Of a stretch of 64,000 nucleotides of DNA, positions 21,838 through 35,999 are shown piece after piece; position 1 is the first letter of the stretch, and every line of letters starts with the position of its first letter. Under the pieces are notes generated by a model, which saw only the letters and a program-made list of their open reading frames with translations, searched no databases and had not been told where the DNA came from. The translations under genes and the position numbers were made by a program. This stretch comes from Nepenthes gracilis (Eukaryota > Streptophyta > Magnoliopsida > Caryophyllales > Nepenthaceae): the NCBI GenBank assembly GCA_033239525.1, contig BSYO01000009.1:17195299-17259298 (forward strand), written 5' to 3'.

Positions 21838-24800
21838 ATGGATCTACACTTACTTGTACGAGATATAATCCCTTCTTGGAACTCTGTAAGTGCCTAAAAA
21901 GCTTGCTAATTCTTATATCCGCTTTGAATCATTACGATGTTATCTAAATTCGTTCAAAGTTTACGATGCTTACTCTTGCGAACTTCCTTTTCCTTTCTGC
22001 ATGTGGTGGAGAATTTAGATGGGCATTTTGCTGTCTTTTTTTGGGTGCTTGGCAATTTTTGGATCTCTAATACCAGGCAAACTTGTTCCCGGCGTCACAT
22101 TGCCCGACGGCACCCGTGTCCATTACCGTTGCAACGGTTATTTCTTATTCTTTTTCCAGAATATGCGAGAGCTGATTTATTCAAATTGTTTGGGAGTGTG
22201 TGTGTGTGTTTTTTTTTCTTTTGTGTTATTGTCATACTGGGATGAGTTGGATCATTCCATGGCATCAGCGCCTCTATGGTTAACTGTTATACAATTCGAT
22301 TTCTACCACCCCCATTTTCTTAAAAATGTTCAACGCATGGTAAAAGACAGATTTGTGTTCAGTTCTAGCTTTTAGGCCAAGGGCACTGGCTTGAACAAAA
22401 TCATTATTGCGTGTTTATCTGTTATCTTAAGCCTCTAAGGTTAGGTAGATCTTCGAAAATTGGGGCGTTCAAATATTTATTAACTCATTGGCTCTTCTTC
22501 TACCTGCTTCATTTCAGGCCTGTTGTCACTTGTTGTGTCGGTTTTGCTGCTTGGGATTGGGACTGCGTCTGGTTTGGTCCTGCCCACAGTATGTATTCTT
22601 GCTGTTCTGTCATTCTAGCATGTTGTTATCTTATGTTTCTATTTCCATCTCCATCTATTTTATATTTTTAATATTATTATATTAAAAAATGCAGTTGGTC
22701 TGAGGAACCCCTAAAACTGCAATGTCAGTCATAGTTTTCATATGATGAAGGGTTTAATGATCCTTCAATTATTGGAGGCTATTGCCCCCATACAGAGAAT
22801 TGGAATAGAATTTCTGGAGTTAGCCCCAAAGTATAGGGAATTTATGGATATGGATGATGAAAATCGTATGTCACAGGTTTAGCTCTCTGTCATGTTGCAT
22901 GCCAACCCAACATTTTGGTTGAACTAGTAATTATTGCTAGTATTTGACAATGAGCGAGCAAAATATGAAAGAAAATGCTGAAAAGTTACAATTACTCTGT
23001 TGATACAGAAAATCAACTTAATTTGTTCAGATTTAATATATAAGGTGGGATGACAATTCAAGTCTTACCGCAAAAGGCATTATGGCCTTTATAGTGTCGA
23101 TAGGAGGAAAGATCAAATGCATGGACAATAGTTGGTATTATTAACAATTGTAAGGTAATAGCTTATACTCATCAACCAAGTTTGTCAATGGAGGATGCAT
23201 AAGCCTGGAAGCTTGATAACACTGATGTTTTAGCTTGGCCTGCATCAATATTGTCCTAGTGTGGGCTTAGCCAGGGGTAAGCTGCCTGGTCTCCCAAGGA
23301 GCTATGCTGGAATACCAGCTGTTAGTTTAAAACAAAAGTAGAGCCTAGATTATGCTTGAAAAGATGATAGATTATTAGCTTTGACAAACTTGACTTGTAA
23401 TGGATCCTAAGAAAAATTGTGATCTGTAAATTGATGAAGCAAAATGGGCTGATTGTGGAATTGTCCCTAACTTGATATGCCAACGTTCTTGGGGCATGTT
23501 GTCATTGATGCTTTTGGACCACTTCATCTCCTATTGAATTTTTCCCGAAGTTCTCAGTTGGTTCCATTTGAAGATCTACCCTTCCACTAACTAAATTACC
23601 TTTATTATTTCTTGCCGTGGATGTTGTCACCTTTTTTTCAATTATGATGGCAGATGTCCTCAATTTGTAGTGTTGTTGATGTTGTCATCCTTACATCCAT
23701 GTGTTTTAAGAGATTGATCTTCCTTGCCCAGAGAGTATGGTCTTGGAGAAGTAAAGTGGAAGACTACTCCCCTTTGTGGATGCTTCTATGTAGGAGGCTT
23801 TTCATGATTTGGAATGTGCCATCGGACTTCCAAATGGGCTGCCCATCTCTTTGCTCGAGAGATTTTTCATATATAATAATAAAAAGCTCCACTAGGACAA
23901 AATATCTGACATTAAATCCTTCTTGGCATACGAAATTATGAATTGTCCCTGTCCAGCATTACATGAATGGCCTCTCTGTTGACCTTGATGCCAATTGATA
24001 TAGTTTTGTATACTTCCGTTGTGAGGACCGTATCTTCATATACTATAACATGTGAATCACCTTAATTACTCATAGCCAAGTTCTTCTTGCTCTCCAAAGC
24101 ACCAGATTGTAATTGTCCTTTTTCTGTTAATGATGATGCACTATTTTGTTGGGAGTTTTCCGTATTGGTCTTGAGGATACAACTCATTATTTTTAAGATA
24201 TCATATCATTATTCTTTTGAAGTGTATCCTCTGTGTCTCACAGAATGCTTTCAGGGGTATTACTTATCACTCTTTCTACTGCAGCTTGAGTTCTTGAGAA
24301 GTCTCCACCCTCTTGGGCAATTCATCTTTGGTTGAAGTTTTGAGATAAATAATCAAATGCAAAAATTTGCTCTTCTGACATTTGCTTTTTAGCCAATATG
24401 AAAATTGAAAAGGCATTGACATAGTCTTTGAAGCAGCTTGTGTGCTTGATCTGTCTGAACTTCAATCTTCCTGAATAATCTCTGCTCTCTAGGAATCCTG
24501 TTCCATCAAGTCCCTTGAAGTTCATCCCATCCTGGATATCAATGTGGGATTTGTTTTTCTTCATTCAATGTGGGGAAAGTAAGTGCACAATTTCAATCTG
24601 TGATGCTGACTAGTGAATTAAGCATGCAACATTTACAAGAGCCAATATAAAACTGTGATCTGAAGCTAAGGAGGCTTAACTCAATTTTGTGAAAGTTGGA
24701 CACGAGATGGGCTGGCAACTTAAGTCTTCGTGTAATATTTTCTAACCCTGGCAAGAGGAACATCTAAATACTTTTTCTATCATGCTGGTCTTACGGACAA

Positions 24801-27800
24801 AAATACTTACGGTGCTAGCGTAACATTGTAAAACTTGGAAACTATCCAACATTCTTGAGTTATGTATTTATAGCCACATCAAAAAGAAGTCTACATCTCA
24901 AGATGATGATATACATGCAAGCTTGACTTACGATGAATTTTAAGTAGAGTCAGAAAACAGTAAATTAACTAGGGAAATAGGCAGATTGTGGCTATATACA
25001 TCTGTCAGTGGCTAAACATGGTGGCTTATTTGCACTGAAAAAAGAACTAAGTGGCTTCTGCACTTCGACTCTGCCTGTGCCTTGAGGAGCATCCTGCAGT
25101 AAACCAATGCAGTTTAAACCTAGTGAGGTAGTCTACGTGGTGATGCTAAATCATACTAGCACTACCTTGCACTAGGAATTCAACAAGTGGAACCTCCTTA
25201 GTATGGGTGCAATCAATGCATTGTATACAGGATTGCAATCACAATAAAAATGATATGGAAATAAATAATAGGTAAAGTAAAAAGAGAATATGTATAAGAA
25301 GCCTTATAGTCTCTAATTCCAGATATATTTTTGCATGCATATGATGTATGATGTGTGTCTTAGAGTTAGCTGCTTATAGTAAATATATCATATATTATTT
25401 GCAGGCAATTGCAGACAGAGGACTTGAGCTTCTATCAGTGACATTCATTTTCAGTCTTCTAGTAAGAAACACTTCTCCAGAAAAAGAGAACTTCAGTAAT
25501 ACTTGGTGCTTGCTTGTCACTATGTATCTAGTTTATGATATTTTGTCCATTTACACTTATTCATACTGCTTCTGTTTGCATAATGATATCATTAGCAAAT
25601 TTATCCATCTTTTGAGTAATGCTAATATTTTTATTAGAGTAAAACCGTTGATTCGCCAATTACTAATGCACTTATTCTATTTGTTTTATTTTTTAATAGA
25701 AACTTTATTTGTACTAGCTGGGAGACATTGAATTAATTTGGTTGCAGAAGTGATGTGAAGGCTATAATGTACTGATCCTTGTCGTTTCCAGTGATGCTGC
25801 TTGGACAAGCATCAGTAAATGGCTATATGAAACTCAAAATATAGAAGTAGATGATGAGCATGCTATTGCTTCTTGGTTCAATGAGCTACCTTGTTCGTTG
25901 ACTAAAAAAAATAATTGCTGCACTAAAATTCCTGTGTGACAGGCTAAACATACCTCATATATACATAATAGCCAGCTAGTGCAAAAAGGTCTTGCATCGC
26001 TAGGTCTTAGGATGATAGGTTCATGCAACCTTACCTCTGCATTATAGGGAATCTATTTTTGGTAATTTAGTCCGTGACATTGAGGTCAAAATGGAGTAAA
26101 GTTTCTTTTACACTAATTACATTTTGCCATATAATTTAGTTACATGAAAATAACCAGTCTAAGACTTATGATGTAATGGGGGAGGGGCTACTGGATAGTT
26201 ATTTTCACATTTATGTGCAATGACACATGTATTGAAAGGCCAAAACTATTTTCCTGTGAAATTGAGTTAATAGTGGTATTGCTTGGTGGTGTTGCTTAAA
26301 TCAGCTTGGGAGGAAAATGAGAATATATCTTTGGCGTGTCTCTACTATTGATCATAATGCATGGAGGGTGGTTTACCTTAAGACTTGTGTTTAATGCACA
26401 TGTTCTAGTCACAAAATTGTCATTCCTATTTTGTCATCCAGCTTCTTCTTCTTATTTTTAGTGTTCTTGGTATATCCCTGTACTAAAAATGAGTTCAAGT
26501 ATGGAACCTAGGCCTCATTTACTACCAGGCCTTTCTTCATTCCATTTGCCATAATAAATTCTTGTCATGCAATATTGATGCTCTGTATGCTTACAGCTTA
26601 TTAATTTTCTGTTTTCTGCCCATTTACCCTTACTAATAACTATGCAGCATGAGTCATGGAAGCAAATTCTAGGCTAGTTTTGTTTAATTATTGACTTAAT
26701 CTGTATTCTGTTATGCTGTGTGAACTTATAAAGTTTGTTTATGCCAGTGAAATGTTCCTTCACTGTAGTGATTTTGTTCCATGTATAACTTTCTGGAATC
26801 CACATATTGGCTTCAAAGGATTCCATATAGTTGTCCAGCCTATATATTCAGTTAAAATCATTGATTGTATGTGAGTATGGTTACTTAATTCATCTTATAA
26901 ATATTTGATCTCCGTGTCTTTGACTTTTTCGTTTTTTATTTTTCCAATAAGATGTTGTGGATTTTTATTCTTTCGTTCATCTTCAAATTCCAGGTGACTT
27001 TTTTCCTTTACATTGTGGGTTGCAGTTCACGTGATCGAAGTTCATCACTAAAGCCTCATATGACTGGCAACTTCATTCATGATTGGTACTTCTGGTCTTT
27101 TAGATGCTCTGTAGAAGCCTTGAATGGCCTATTTAAATTTTGCAGGAAGTGTATGTTAATAAAGAAGTTTCTGCATGTGAATCTATTGTAGGATGTTACC
27201 ACCAGCAATTTCAATAAAAAAAACTTAGTGCCAAACCTACATGCGTTTACATTTCTAAGTAATAAAAATATCAACTAATAGTTGTGCAGTGTCATCTAAA
27301 AAAACCAATAACCATTTGTTTCATGAAGAGGTAATTTTTGGATGGGCGAGGTGCTTAAAATGTCTCACAAGTTTCCCAATGTTACAATCCTCTCTCTCTC
27401 TATAGATATCTCTCTTTCAAGAGCTCCTTAACTTGAACCTGCATGCTCTTTGCTGGACAACCTGCAATTTGACTGATAAATGATGAACTCATTCATTTCC
27501 CTTTTAGCAGCACCTGGAAAATTTCATTGACATCGAGTTGCTGTATGAATCTTTTCATCAATGAGGCTTAAGCTTAGATCCACCGAGTGTTGGAAAGTCT
27601 CTTCCACTGCTTTCCTTCTTGATACATTTTCCCATATGTGTAATCCATGAACATTTCATATTCATCATACCCAAGCCTGCACGAGTAACATTTCCAATCC
27701 AATTCCAGCTGGCACTTGGGATTAGGTTTTACTGGCAGTGAAGACCAGTTTCATTAGTCATTGGATTCTCAAGCTTTTGTTGAGAGAAAGTCGGATATTT

Positions 27801-30291
27801 TGCTTATATTATTGCATAGTTCAAAGCTTATAATTTCATGGTGCTGATTAATTTTTAGACTTCTGTTTTCATTAAAATATGAACTTGGCTGCTCACATGA
27901 TTTATGTTGAATACAAGCTCTGAAAACAGTTCTGATCCAAGAACTGTTGGGATGGTGAAACAAGACTTTATTTTACTGTGGCAATTTTTTGTTATATTTT
28001 GTAATTTCTCTCTATTTGCAGCATGTAGAGTACTCTTCTATAAAACAATAGTTTGATCAATCCATTTGGGATCTCTGATTATTTAATGTTTTTAAATAGC
28101 TTATTTTAAAAAAACTCGTATGAAATAAAGCAATATCTAGAAAATGGCTTTATTTCAGGAACAAAATGAAATTTGTATTGAAGGTTCTTAGATATTGGGT
28201 AGTGGTAGAGCCACATTATAGCTGGTCCCCCCCCTGCAGGGGAAATTTCCAGAAGCCTCATAGTTATAATGTTTTTTGGGAGAAATAAAATTGATTATAG
28301 GGTTTGTGTCATAAAGCAAACAACATTGAGTAATCAGTATTCACGCTTTCCAACAGGTCCCACCCAAAAAAAAATTAATGTCAGAGATCGCATTTTGAAG
28401 TTTGATTTTTCAGTATAGGTAACTTCAGTAGGAGTGAGAGAATAAGATGACAAAAAATAAATAAAATAAAATATATCATTGGACATGGATTCCCTGCTGC
28501 AAAATTTTCACTAATACTGTTTGTCTCTGTATATTTTGTTTTGTATTTTCCTCCTAAAATATGCCTGCATCATGGAGTTATGATATTTTAAATTTAAGTG
28601 GTACTTTTTGTTTCGTTTGCATAATTATTTATATAGGATAGGCATACTCATATTTTCTAGGTCAGTGCCATAACAGAAAGGGAAAAGGCCTGAGATGAAG
28701 AACAGTACGAGTTGCTTTTCCCTCTGGTCATATGTGTTGTCTTTGCCACTGTTTCTGGGTTCTTAAGAACTTGGAGAACTGTAAACCATGAACAGAAGCA
28801 CTTCTAGTTCCATGAAGGGGTGTTTTTTGGCTAGTCTTATTGACGTTTGTGTTAAACATAGCCTCTATATAGCAATATGTTACTTCTGTCATGGCCTGAG
28901 CGCTAAATCACTGTCACTGGCTTTAGTAAATTTGGAAAGACTATTACGATATATCTACTTCATGCTTATAGAAGTGGTTGCGGAGTTACCCACCTCTCCT
29001 TCCCCTCTTTACTTATGAAAAAGATAATTTTTTTATGCATGCAGTGGTAGAACTCCTAAATTCCTGGCATTAGTGACAGCAGGTTAAATTTTGTTAATTT
29101 GTCCTGGATTTTCAATGTCTGGTGCTCAAATAGTTTGTCAAATATTCAATAGAATGGAAATTTCAGATATCTTTGGAAAGGTCGTTGTTTGTAAGTTTGG
29201 CGACTGCATTCTAATCACATCTTCTTATGTGCTTAATTTTTGTGTTGTTTATTAGGTGGTTTGGGATACAGCTAAATCCTCACTTTATGGGCATTGACCT
29301 CAAGTATGCCACAAACTTTTCAATCTCTTGGAAGGCTCCCTTATTGACTAACCCATTGAGCTCATTAATTGTACGTACGTACGTACGTACTAGGTTAAAA
29401 CAGCGTGTGTGATGTATCAATGCTTTTCCTAGTTAAACTGCCAATCTTTGTTCTATCGCATGTTTGGTTTCAGCCTTTGATGTTTTGGTATTTGCATATA
29501 GTTGTACTGTCTAACAAAAAGTTCAGTAGCTCATTATCATGCTGGTTTGACCTCCAATTTATCTGGTGACACAGTCAAATTGGAAGGGAGCATCTTGCGG
29601 AAACTTGGTTTCTCATGCTGACAGGACTCTCTTTGCAGATTTTTCTTTGTTAGAGCTGGAATGCTGGGATGGCTGCTTATCAATCTCTCAGTTCTGGCTA
29701 GAAGTGTCCAAGATGCCAACTTGAGCCAATCAATGATTCTTTACCAGCTATTCTGTCTGGTATTCTCTCCCCTCGCCCTCCCCGCCCCCTAAAAAAATAC
29801 CCTAATCGTCATAATTATTATATGTTACATGGAGTGCTTATTTTCTGTTTTGACATTTTTTTTCAGTTTTACATCCTGGATTACTTCATTTACGAGGAAT
29901 ATATGACATCCACGTAAGTGCATTACATACCCTATAGAAAGTTCTAGTCATTGGTTCAAAACCTTTGGCCTGGGTTGCGGACACCCTTTATGGTGGCTGT
30001 ATGCTCTTCACCTCTCAAATGGGAGGTTGTGACTTCAAATGTGTGTGCCTATCTTATCATGCCACAAAGAAAGAGGAGAAAGGCTTGGCTCAGCTAATGT
30101 TACTTGATGGGCATGGTCTATTAATTGTAATACCTTGTTAGTTTTTAATTTTGATTTTTTTTTGCTAATATTTCTCTAGATGACCAATTTCCATTGTACA
30201 AGAACATGCTGGTTTTGTGACAGAAAGAGTCTCCAAACATCTAGAAATTTAAACGTACATTTTCAGGACAGGTTATTCCTACTTGTAAATC

Positions 30292-30334
<43 letters not shown>

Positions 30335-33300
30335 GAGAGAGGGGAAAACGAAGATGGCTGAAGGCTTGAACTTTGAAGGAGTTTAAGACCATAGTTGGCT
30401 TAACTTTTGCAACATGATCTTTAATTGAGAAGATGAAGTTATGCCAAAGAAGGTTTTACAATAAATTTACAGTGTTTTTCTTCTTGGAAGTTGAAATCCT
30501 TTTAGAGGGCTTGCTCGAAGCTACAACCATTATTTGGAACTTCTCTAAACAATTTGTTTAGGCTGATTAGTCTAACATAGATCACCATATTTTGTATGTT
30601 TCATAAGCGTACTACTCTAGCAATGCTTCTTCTGGAGTTTCTTTGTTCTTAGCTAGGCAAATATATTTTATTGCTCTACAAATTATTTCGTTCTTGGTCC
30701 TGACTCCCAAGTCACAGGGCCTAAGAAATCCAAGTATCAAAATTCAAAACACCAAGTAATCTAGAGCATTACAAGTGAAATAGGGGATTTTGAAATTTAA
30801 GGTCTACAATGTTCTTCACAAGTCTCATGCAATCTTCAGGGGAGCTGTTCAGCCTTGGTGTAACCTTTGGTGCCTTTCAGCCCAAATAGAGTACACCACT
30901 AGTGATGTTACTGCTCTTATAAGCTTTTAACCGTCTTTGGGTCTAATAGCTTTCCCAAACTGCATACACCAGTTCGCCAATCTTCTGCCTAACCTCTTAA
31001 ATTTGCACATTGCAGAGACAACTGCACTACCTGAACATAACAAGGGCACGGAAGTATAAGTTATCCATGGTTTCTGAAACAGATCTGAGGAACAAGCATT
31101 TGTTATTGACTGACATCCCTCTGCATATTAATACAACTTCAGTGAATAACCTCTTTTTTTTTTTTTTGCTGCTACCTGCTAGCCAAGCAATTACAACATG
31201 CTTTGGCAGTGTCCCTCCACTCCGTGCTAGCTTAAACCTGCTGACTCTGTCCACATGTTCCACTAAAAGCCTTAAATTGATCTCTGACCTCTACACTACA
31301 TGAATCATTAGATTTACGTCACACACTGCTTCTGAAGTTTCAATTCAGTCAAACAAGGTTTTAGCTGAGCAAATATTCCTAGCTGTATTTTGCCTGTTTG
31401 GTAACTTTAGTATCCTCCTTTTAATGGGTCTTATGTTCCTTGTTTTTAATTCTTTTAAATTCTTTATAATTTTTCTGGTCACCTAGGATATTTTAATTTC
31501 ATCAAGTTGTATGCATACCTGTTCTTTCATCATTTGATATATAATTGATCAGGTGGCCCCACTCCAACTGTGTGCATAGAGGTTATGGGGAACGCAATTG
31601 GTTGTCATGGAGTTGGACTGCCTTCTATTTGAGGCCTAACTTTGTTCTGTCCTCAAGCTTGGGTTTGCTTGCTGTAAGAAAGGTTGAGTTTTGGTTGGGC
31701 CAATTTCACGGGTCACTCTCCTGCCATCGAGAATCAGGCACTGACACCTTCACTTGAACATTGGAAGTTGCCTGTTTCCCATCTTAGTGCTGTGGCACCA
31801 GTTTCCTTTCTTGAATTTCACTTGGCATTGATTAGAATCAGTAAAATGAGGTAAAGAATCTCGTCAGTCATTGTAACGGTGTGAATCAGAGTCTGTGGCC
31901 AGTTGAAGATGAGGATGATCTTAGTTTGGTTCTGACTTTGCCATTTTTGATAACAAAAAAATTTATTTCTCATCTGCCATTAAATATAAGGGGCTCGGAG
32001 CAAACTCTAGATTCATGATCCTTCCCTTAAGAACCAAGGTTAGTAAGAACTGGACACACTGGGTAGGAATCAAATTTGTGACGACAAACACAACTGCACT
32101 GCCTCAAATCTCCCTTACCAGCTACACTATACCCACTTAATCTTACTGTTGGATTGACTTTGTTTTGGTCTGGTGTTGGTGTATCTGTAAGCTATGTTGA
32201 TTTTGTATCTTCCTTTGTTCGGGTGCCCAGTGATGAGAAGTTTAATTGGGTAGAGGGTGAAGCAGCTATTAGTGTTAGGAGTTTAGCTTGGTAGTATTTG
32301 AAATTGGGTTGCTGATGACTGCTACGTTCCAATTGAATCAGCTTTTAGGTTCCCTAAGAAGCATGGATGAGTAATATTGGTATCGGTTGCAGCTATATTA
32401 GTATTAAACATATTGGATGTATTGTTATCAGCTATATCAGAAGAAAAAACTCTGAAAATTGTAAACTAATAAATAAATATCGGTCGATATATTAGGTTTA
32501 TTGCTCAATGTTCTGAATATCAGGCAATATATTATGATTATCACAATTTTGACATGGTATTGGGAAATATTGTCATCGAGGGGCTCGATAATAATATATA
32601 TCAGCCGATACTTTTATCCATACTGGTATGTTTTTTTGTCGTATACCCCTTAAGAGCAATTCTATTGTATCTCTCGTGAAATGGGTGAGTAAGGTGTTCC
32701 TTCTTTTCATCAGATAGTGGCTGAGTAGTTGGAGTCTTGTGATATTTGGGTTTGGTTAGGTTGTTAAATCAGACAGTGGTTGCTCTTATTAATTTCTGAA
32801 AAAGCAGCTCACCACATCGTATTAAATTTGCTGTTCTTGACTACTAATATATAGATCTTGGATTTTATTAGTCCAATTCAACTCGAATCCCTTTAGTGCA
32901 ATTTGGGTCTAGATACTATGCCAACAAAATCATATGCTTTTTTTCAGAGAGAGCATAATTTACCACCCCCTAGTGAATTGCGACTTGGACGATTTGCTTG
33001 AAATAATGGAACATTAGCCATTAGAAGGCAGTCTTTAGTGTTCCGGACAATATTTAAGAAAGATGTGATCACGTCACTGCAAATATGAGTACATATGCCT
33101 AATATACAAGATTGTCATTGTGGGCTGATAGCCAATAAATAAGAAAGAATACCAATGCATAGAAGTAGATAGTATTTGGTTATTAATCTCATCTTATAAC
33201 GTTATCCTAGAAATGTTGATTGCACATACAAAAAGAAGCCCACTTCCATCGTATTCCATTTCTTGTGAACGGCTGATCTACATTTTTGCATTCCTGATCC

Positions 33301-35999
33301 CATTATTTTTACCAAAATAATCCATTTTAGATAACCTTCCTTTCTGCGCTTGGCATTTAATCTTCTGATCAAAAATAAATTTGTTTGGTCATTTATCTTG
33401 TGGCTTTTTTGGTCATTGATGTGTAGACTTTTCTTAAAAATATGGCTAATATTCATATCACGTTTCATCTGTAGGTGGGATATAATTGCAGAGAGATTGG
33501 GCTTTATGTTGGTTTTCGGTGATCTAGTGTGGATTCCTTTCACTTTTAGTATCCAGGTACTTAATATGCACACAAAGCTTAAATTACCTCTAATGTGATA
33601 TTTACTTTGTTACATCTTGTAATATCGGTTGTGTTGTTTTCATCTGTGGTCATATGGATAGTCAAGTCATAGAAACTGCCTCTCTGCAACACATAGGTAT
33701 ACATCTGACTTTGCCCGGACCCTGCATTGCCCTATACGTGGAAAACCCCTGCTTACTCATTTCTCATATCACAAAATAAACTATCATCGAGTGCTTCCGC
33801 TGTATCATTGGAGCTGATGTTATTTATGTCTTGTTTTTGCACCTCTGCAATCTTTTTGATACCTATTGGACGTTGAAGTTGTTTGTTTTGTAGGGCTGGT
33901 GGCTTCTGCGGAACAAGGTGGAGTTAACTACAGCTGCTGTCATAGCAAATTGCTTTGTTTTTCTGTTTGGGTAAATCTTTGTCCAATTCCAAGTACATAT
34001 AGCGAAGTCTCAGCCTCTGTCTGCTTTGTCTTCCCTCCATCTCTCCCTCCTTTTCTCGATTGGCTTCTTCATCTGTTTCATCTCTTCGGCTTTTCATTGA
34101 TTATAGATATTTATTGCATTTCCTTTTTTTTCTTTGGCATATGTGATTGGAAAGGTACCTAGTTTTCAGGGGGGCTAACAAGCAAAAGCATGTTTTCAAG
34201 AAGAATCCCAAGGCACCTATATGGGGCAAACCTCCTAAAGTTATTGGGGGCAAGTTGCTTGCATCTGGCTACTGGTAAGTTTCTAATACGCCTGCATCTC
34301 CTTTTTCATTCTTAATTTCAGTCCAAAAAGAGCGGGAATCATGGATGAAAATATTGGTATTGGCTACAGCCATATCGGCATTGGATATATCGTTTAGTAT
34401 ATATCAATATCGGATATATTAGGAGAAAAAAATTTTAAAACATTGTAAACTAATATGGCTATATTGACAGATATATTACGATATTGTCACGATATTAAGG
34501 GGATCAGTTCTGCTAGATATTTGCTGATATTTGCATCTATGACTGAAACGGATGCCAGTTACGAAGATTGCTAGTGAAACTTAAACTAAGTAATGCAGTG
34601 AGTTCTCACACAGCCTGACCCACAACTCCACAAAACTGGACCACAGTGCTCACTATAATTATAAGCAAGTTATAGAAAGTGGCTACCCAAAAATGCCCCA
34701 AGATGCTGCAGATGTGTTCCTAGGCACGACTGTACTTCAGTTCCCATTAATTGTTGCTGCTGCCGTGTGCCCTTGCTTTGTTCAATAAGTCCTTTTATTT
34801 TCTTTACGTTCCTATTTAAGTAGTTTGGGTCTTAAAGTTTTGGGGGATTAAGTTGTGATCAAAATTCAAATGAATTTATCTTTTTGACAAAGAGTAGTAA
34901 GTGCTATGTTGGTAAGAGATTTTCAATATTTAGGTCAAATGATTCCCTAAGCTAACTGACAGATGAGTGATTCCTTAATTTTTGTTCTTATATTTTAGTG
35001 GTCCTTCATCAATTCAACTTCCAATTATCTTCCTTCTGGGTTTGCATCCCTATCACTAGATCAATGTAGATTTCCTCTTATGAGTATTTTGGCATTATAT
35101 GCATCACCTAGATGCAGTTTTTCATATCTTTGGTATGATAGCTTTTGTGAGGTTTATATAGGTGGTTGATAGAATCTGTTGACCACTCTGTTCAGCAGAA
35201 ATATTCGTGACTAAAGCCAGCTAGATTTTTTTTCTGGGAAGAGGGGGGAGGGGTGGTATTGGAATTTACACTGAGTTGAAGAGAGAATTTCCCTAAATGG
35301 ACATAAAACCAGCTATGTTTGTTGTCATAAAATTAACGGAATAAATGCGAAAAATATGATGATTAATTTTGGAAAAATTGATAAAAATTCCTCAAATAAG
35401 TATACAGAGGATAAAAACGATCAAATTTTAGCATGTAATTCACTTTTGATATGTTATTAGAGTTTTGTTAGCACATTTGACATCGATACATATTATCCGA
35501 TACAGTCAAGAAAGATATCGATATCAATATTTTCATCCCTTGTACACAAGCTCCATTGGGTCCTGAAGGCTCCAAACAACACGACCTACTCTTGTTAATG
35601 CCTTCCTATGATTACTGATGGTTTTAGCTCCTATGAGGATTACTAGACATTCCAAATTTCTATTCTCAAAATTCCAGGGGAGTTGCAAGACATTGTAATT
35701 ACTTGGGAGATTTGCTATTAGCTTTGTCCTTCAGCTTGCCTTGTGGAATAAGGTAACCTTTATCCTTTATATCATTGGATCGAGCAAGTCGGCCATAATC
35801 AGGTCCTTTTAACAATCTGCTGTCGACTTCCACTCGTCATTGCAGCTCCCCGGTTCCTTATTTGTATCCCATCTACCTTCTAATTCTGCTCGTATGGAGA
35901 GAGAGGAGAGACGAAGCTCGATGTGCAGACAAGTACAAGGAGATCTGGGTCGAATACTGTAATCTTGTCCCTTGGAGAATATTGCCTTATGTTTATTAG
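21838..35999 (+). CDS. FK: Sterol delta(14)-reductase (FACKEL / ERG24 family)
   Basis: This enzyme uses NADPH to reduce the C14-C15 double bond of sterol intermediates after C14 demethylation, in the endoplasmic reticulum membrane. Coding exons: 21,838-21,885; 22,019-22,136; 22,518-22,588; 25,405-25,461; 26,994-27,085; 29,256-29,303; 29,639-29,759; 29,867-29,913; 33,475-33,556; 33,894-33,970; 34,155-34,274; 35,678-35,752; 35,846-35,999. All are GT-AG with matching phases, total 1,110 nt (369 aa), the length I recall for Arabidopsis FACKEL. Family marks include IPGKLVPGV, ADRGLELLS, LKPHMTGNFIHDWW, GIQLNPHF, TWDIIAERLGFMLVFGDL, GGKLLASGYWG, WRERRDEARCADKY (ERG4/ERG24 signature region) and the ending LVPWRILPYVY. 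It is a multi-pass membrane protein. The start MDLHLLVRD matches the family. An in-frame ATG 37 codons upstream lies in a MITE. The gene appears intact. Confidence 0.97.
29370..29390. repeat. (GTAC)n microsatellite in sterol reductase intron 6
   Basis: Five GTAC units at 29,371-29,390, starting 67 bases after exon 6. GTAC is its own reverse complement, so the run could fold on itself. Confidence 0.85.
30294..30330. repeat. (GA)n microsatellite in sterol reductase intron 8
   Basis: About 18 GA units, then gatgagagagagg. It lies inside the 3.56-kb intron 8. A 68-codon ORF through it is not a gene. Confidence 0.85.
32362..32622. mobile_element. MITE, copy B of the CATGGATGAAAATATTGG family
   Basis: About 261 bp in intron 8 of the sterol reductase gene. 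Ends: catggatgagtaatattgg at the left, cagccgatacttttatccata at the right, imperfectly inverted. The inside carries repeated atcggtcgatat and similar words, shared with copies A and C. Confidence 0.6.
34340..34541. mobile_element. MITE, copy C of the CATGGATGAAAATATTGG family
   Basis: About 202 bp in intron 11 of the sterol reductase gene. Left end catggatgaaaatattgg, right end gatatttgcatctatg, imperfectly inverted. The inside (ggatatattaggagaaaaaa and cattgtaaactaat) closely parallels copy B. Confidence 0.65.
35450..35540. mobile_element. Partial MITE, copy D of the same family
   Basis: The end gatatcaatattttcatccc (reverse complement gggatgaaaatattgatatc) matches the family terminus, preceded by cgata-rich sequence. 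I could not identify the other end, so this is a fragment. It sits in intron 11, 138 bases before exon 12. Confidence 0.4.

Noticed and set aside
29950..30100. Second SINE in sterol reductase intron 8
   Set aside because: ggttgtgacttcaaatg resembles a degenerate B box, but the A box and tail are too weak.
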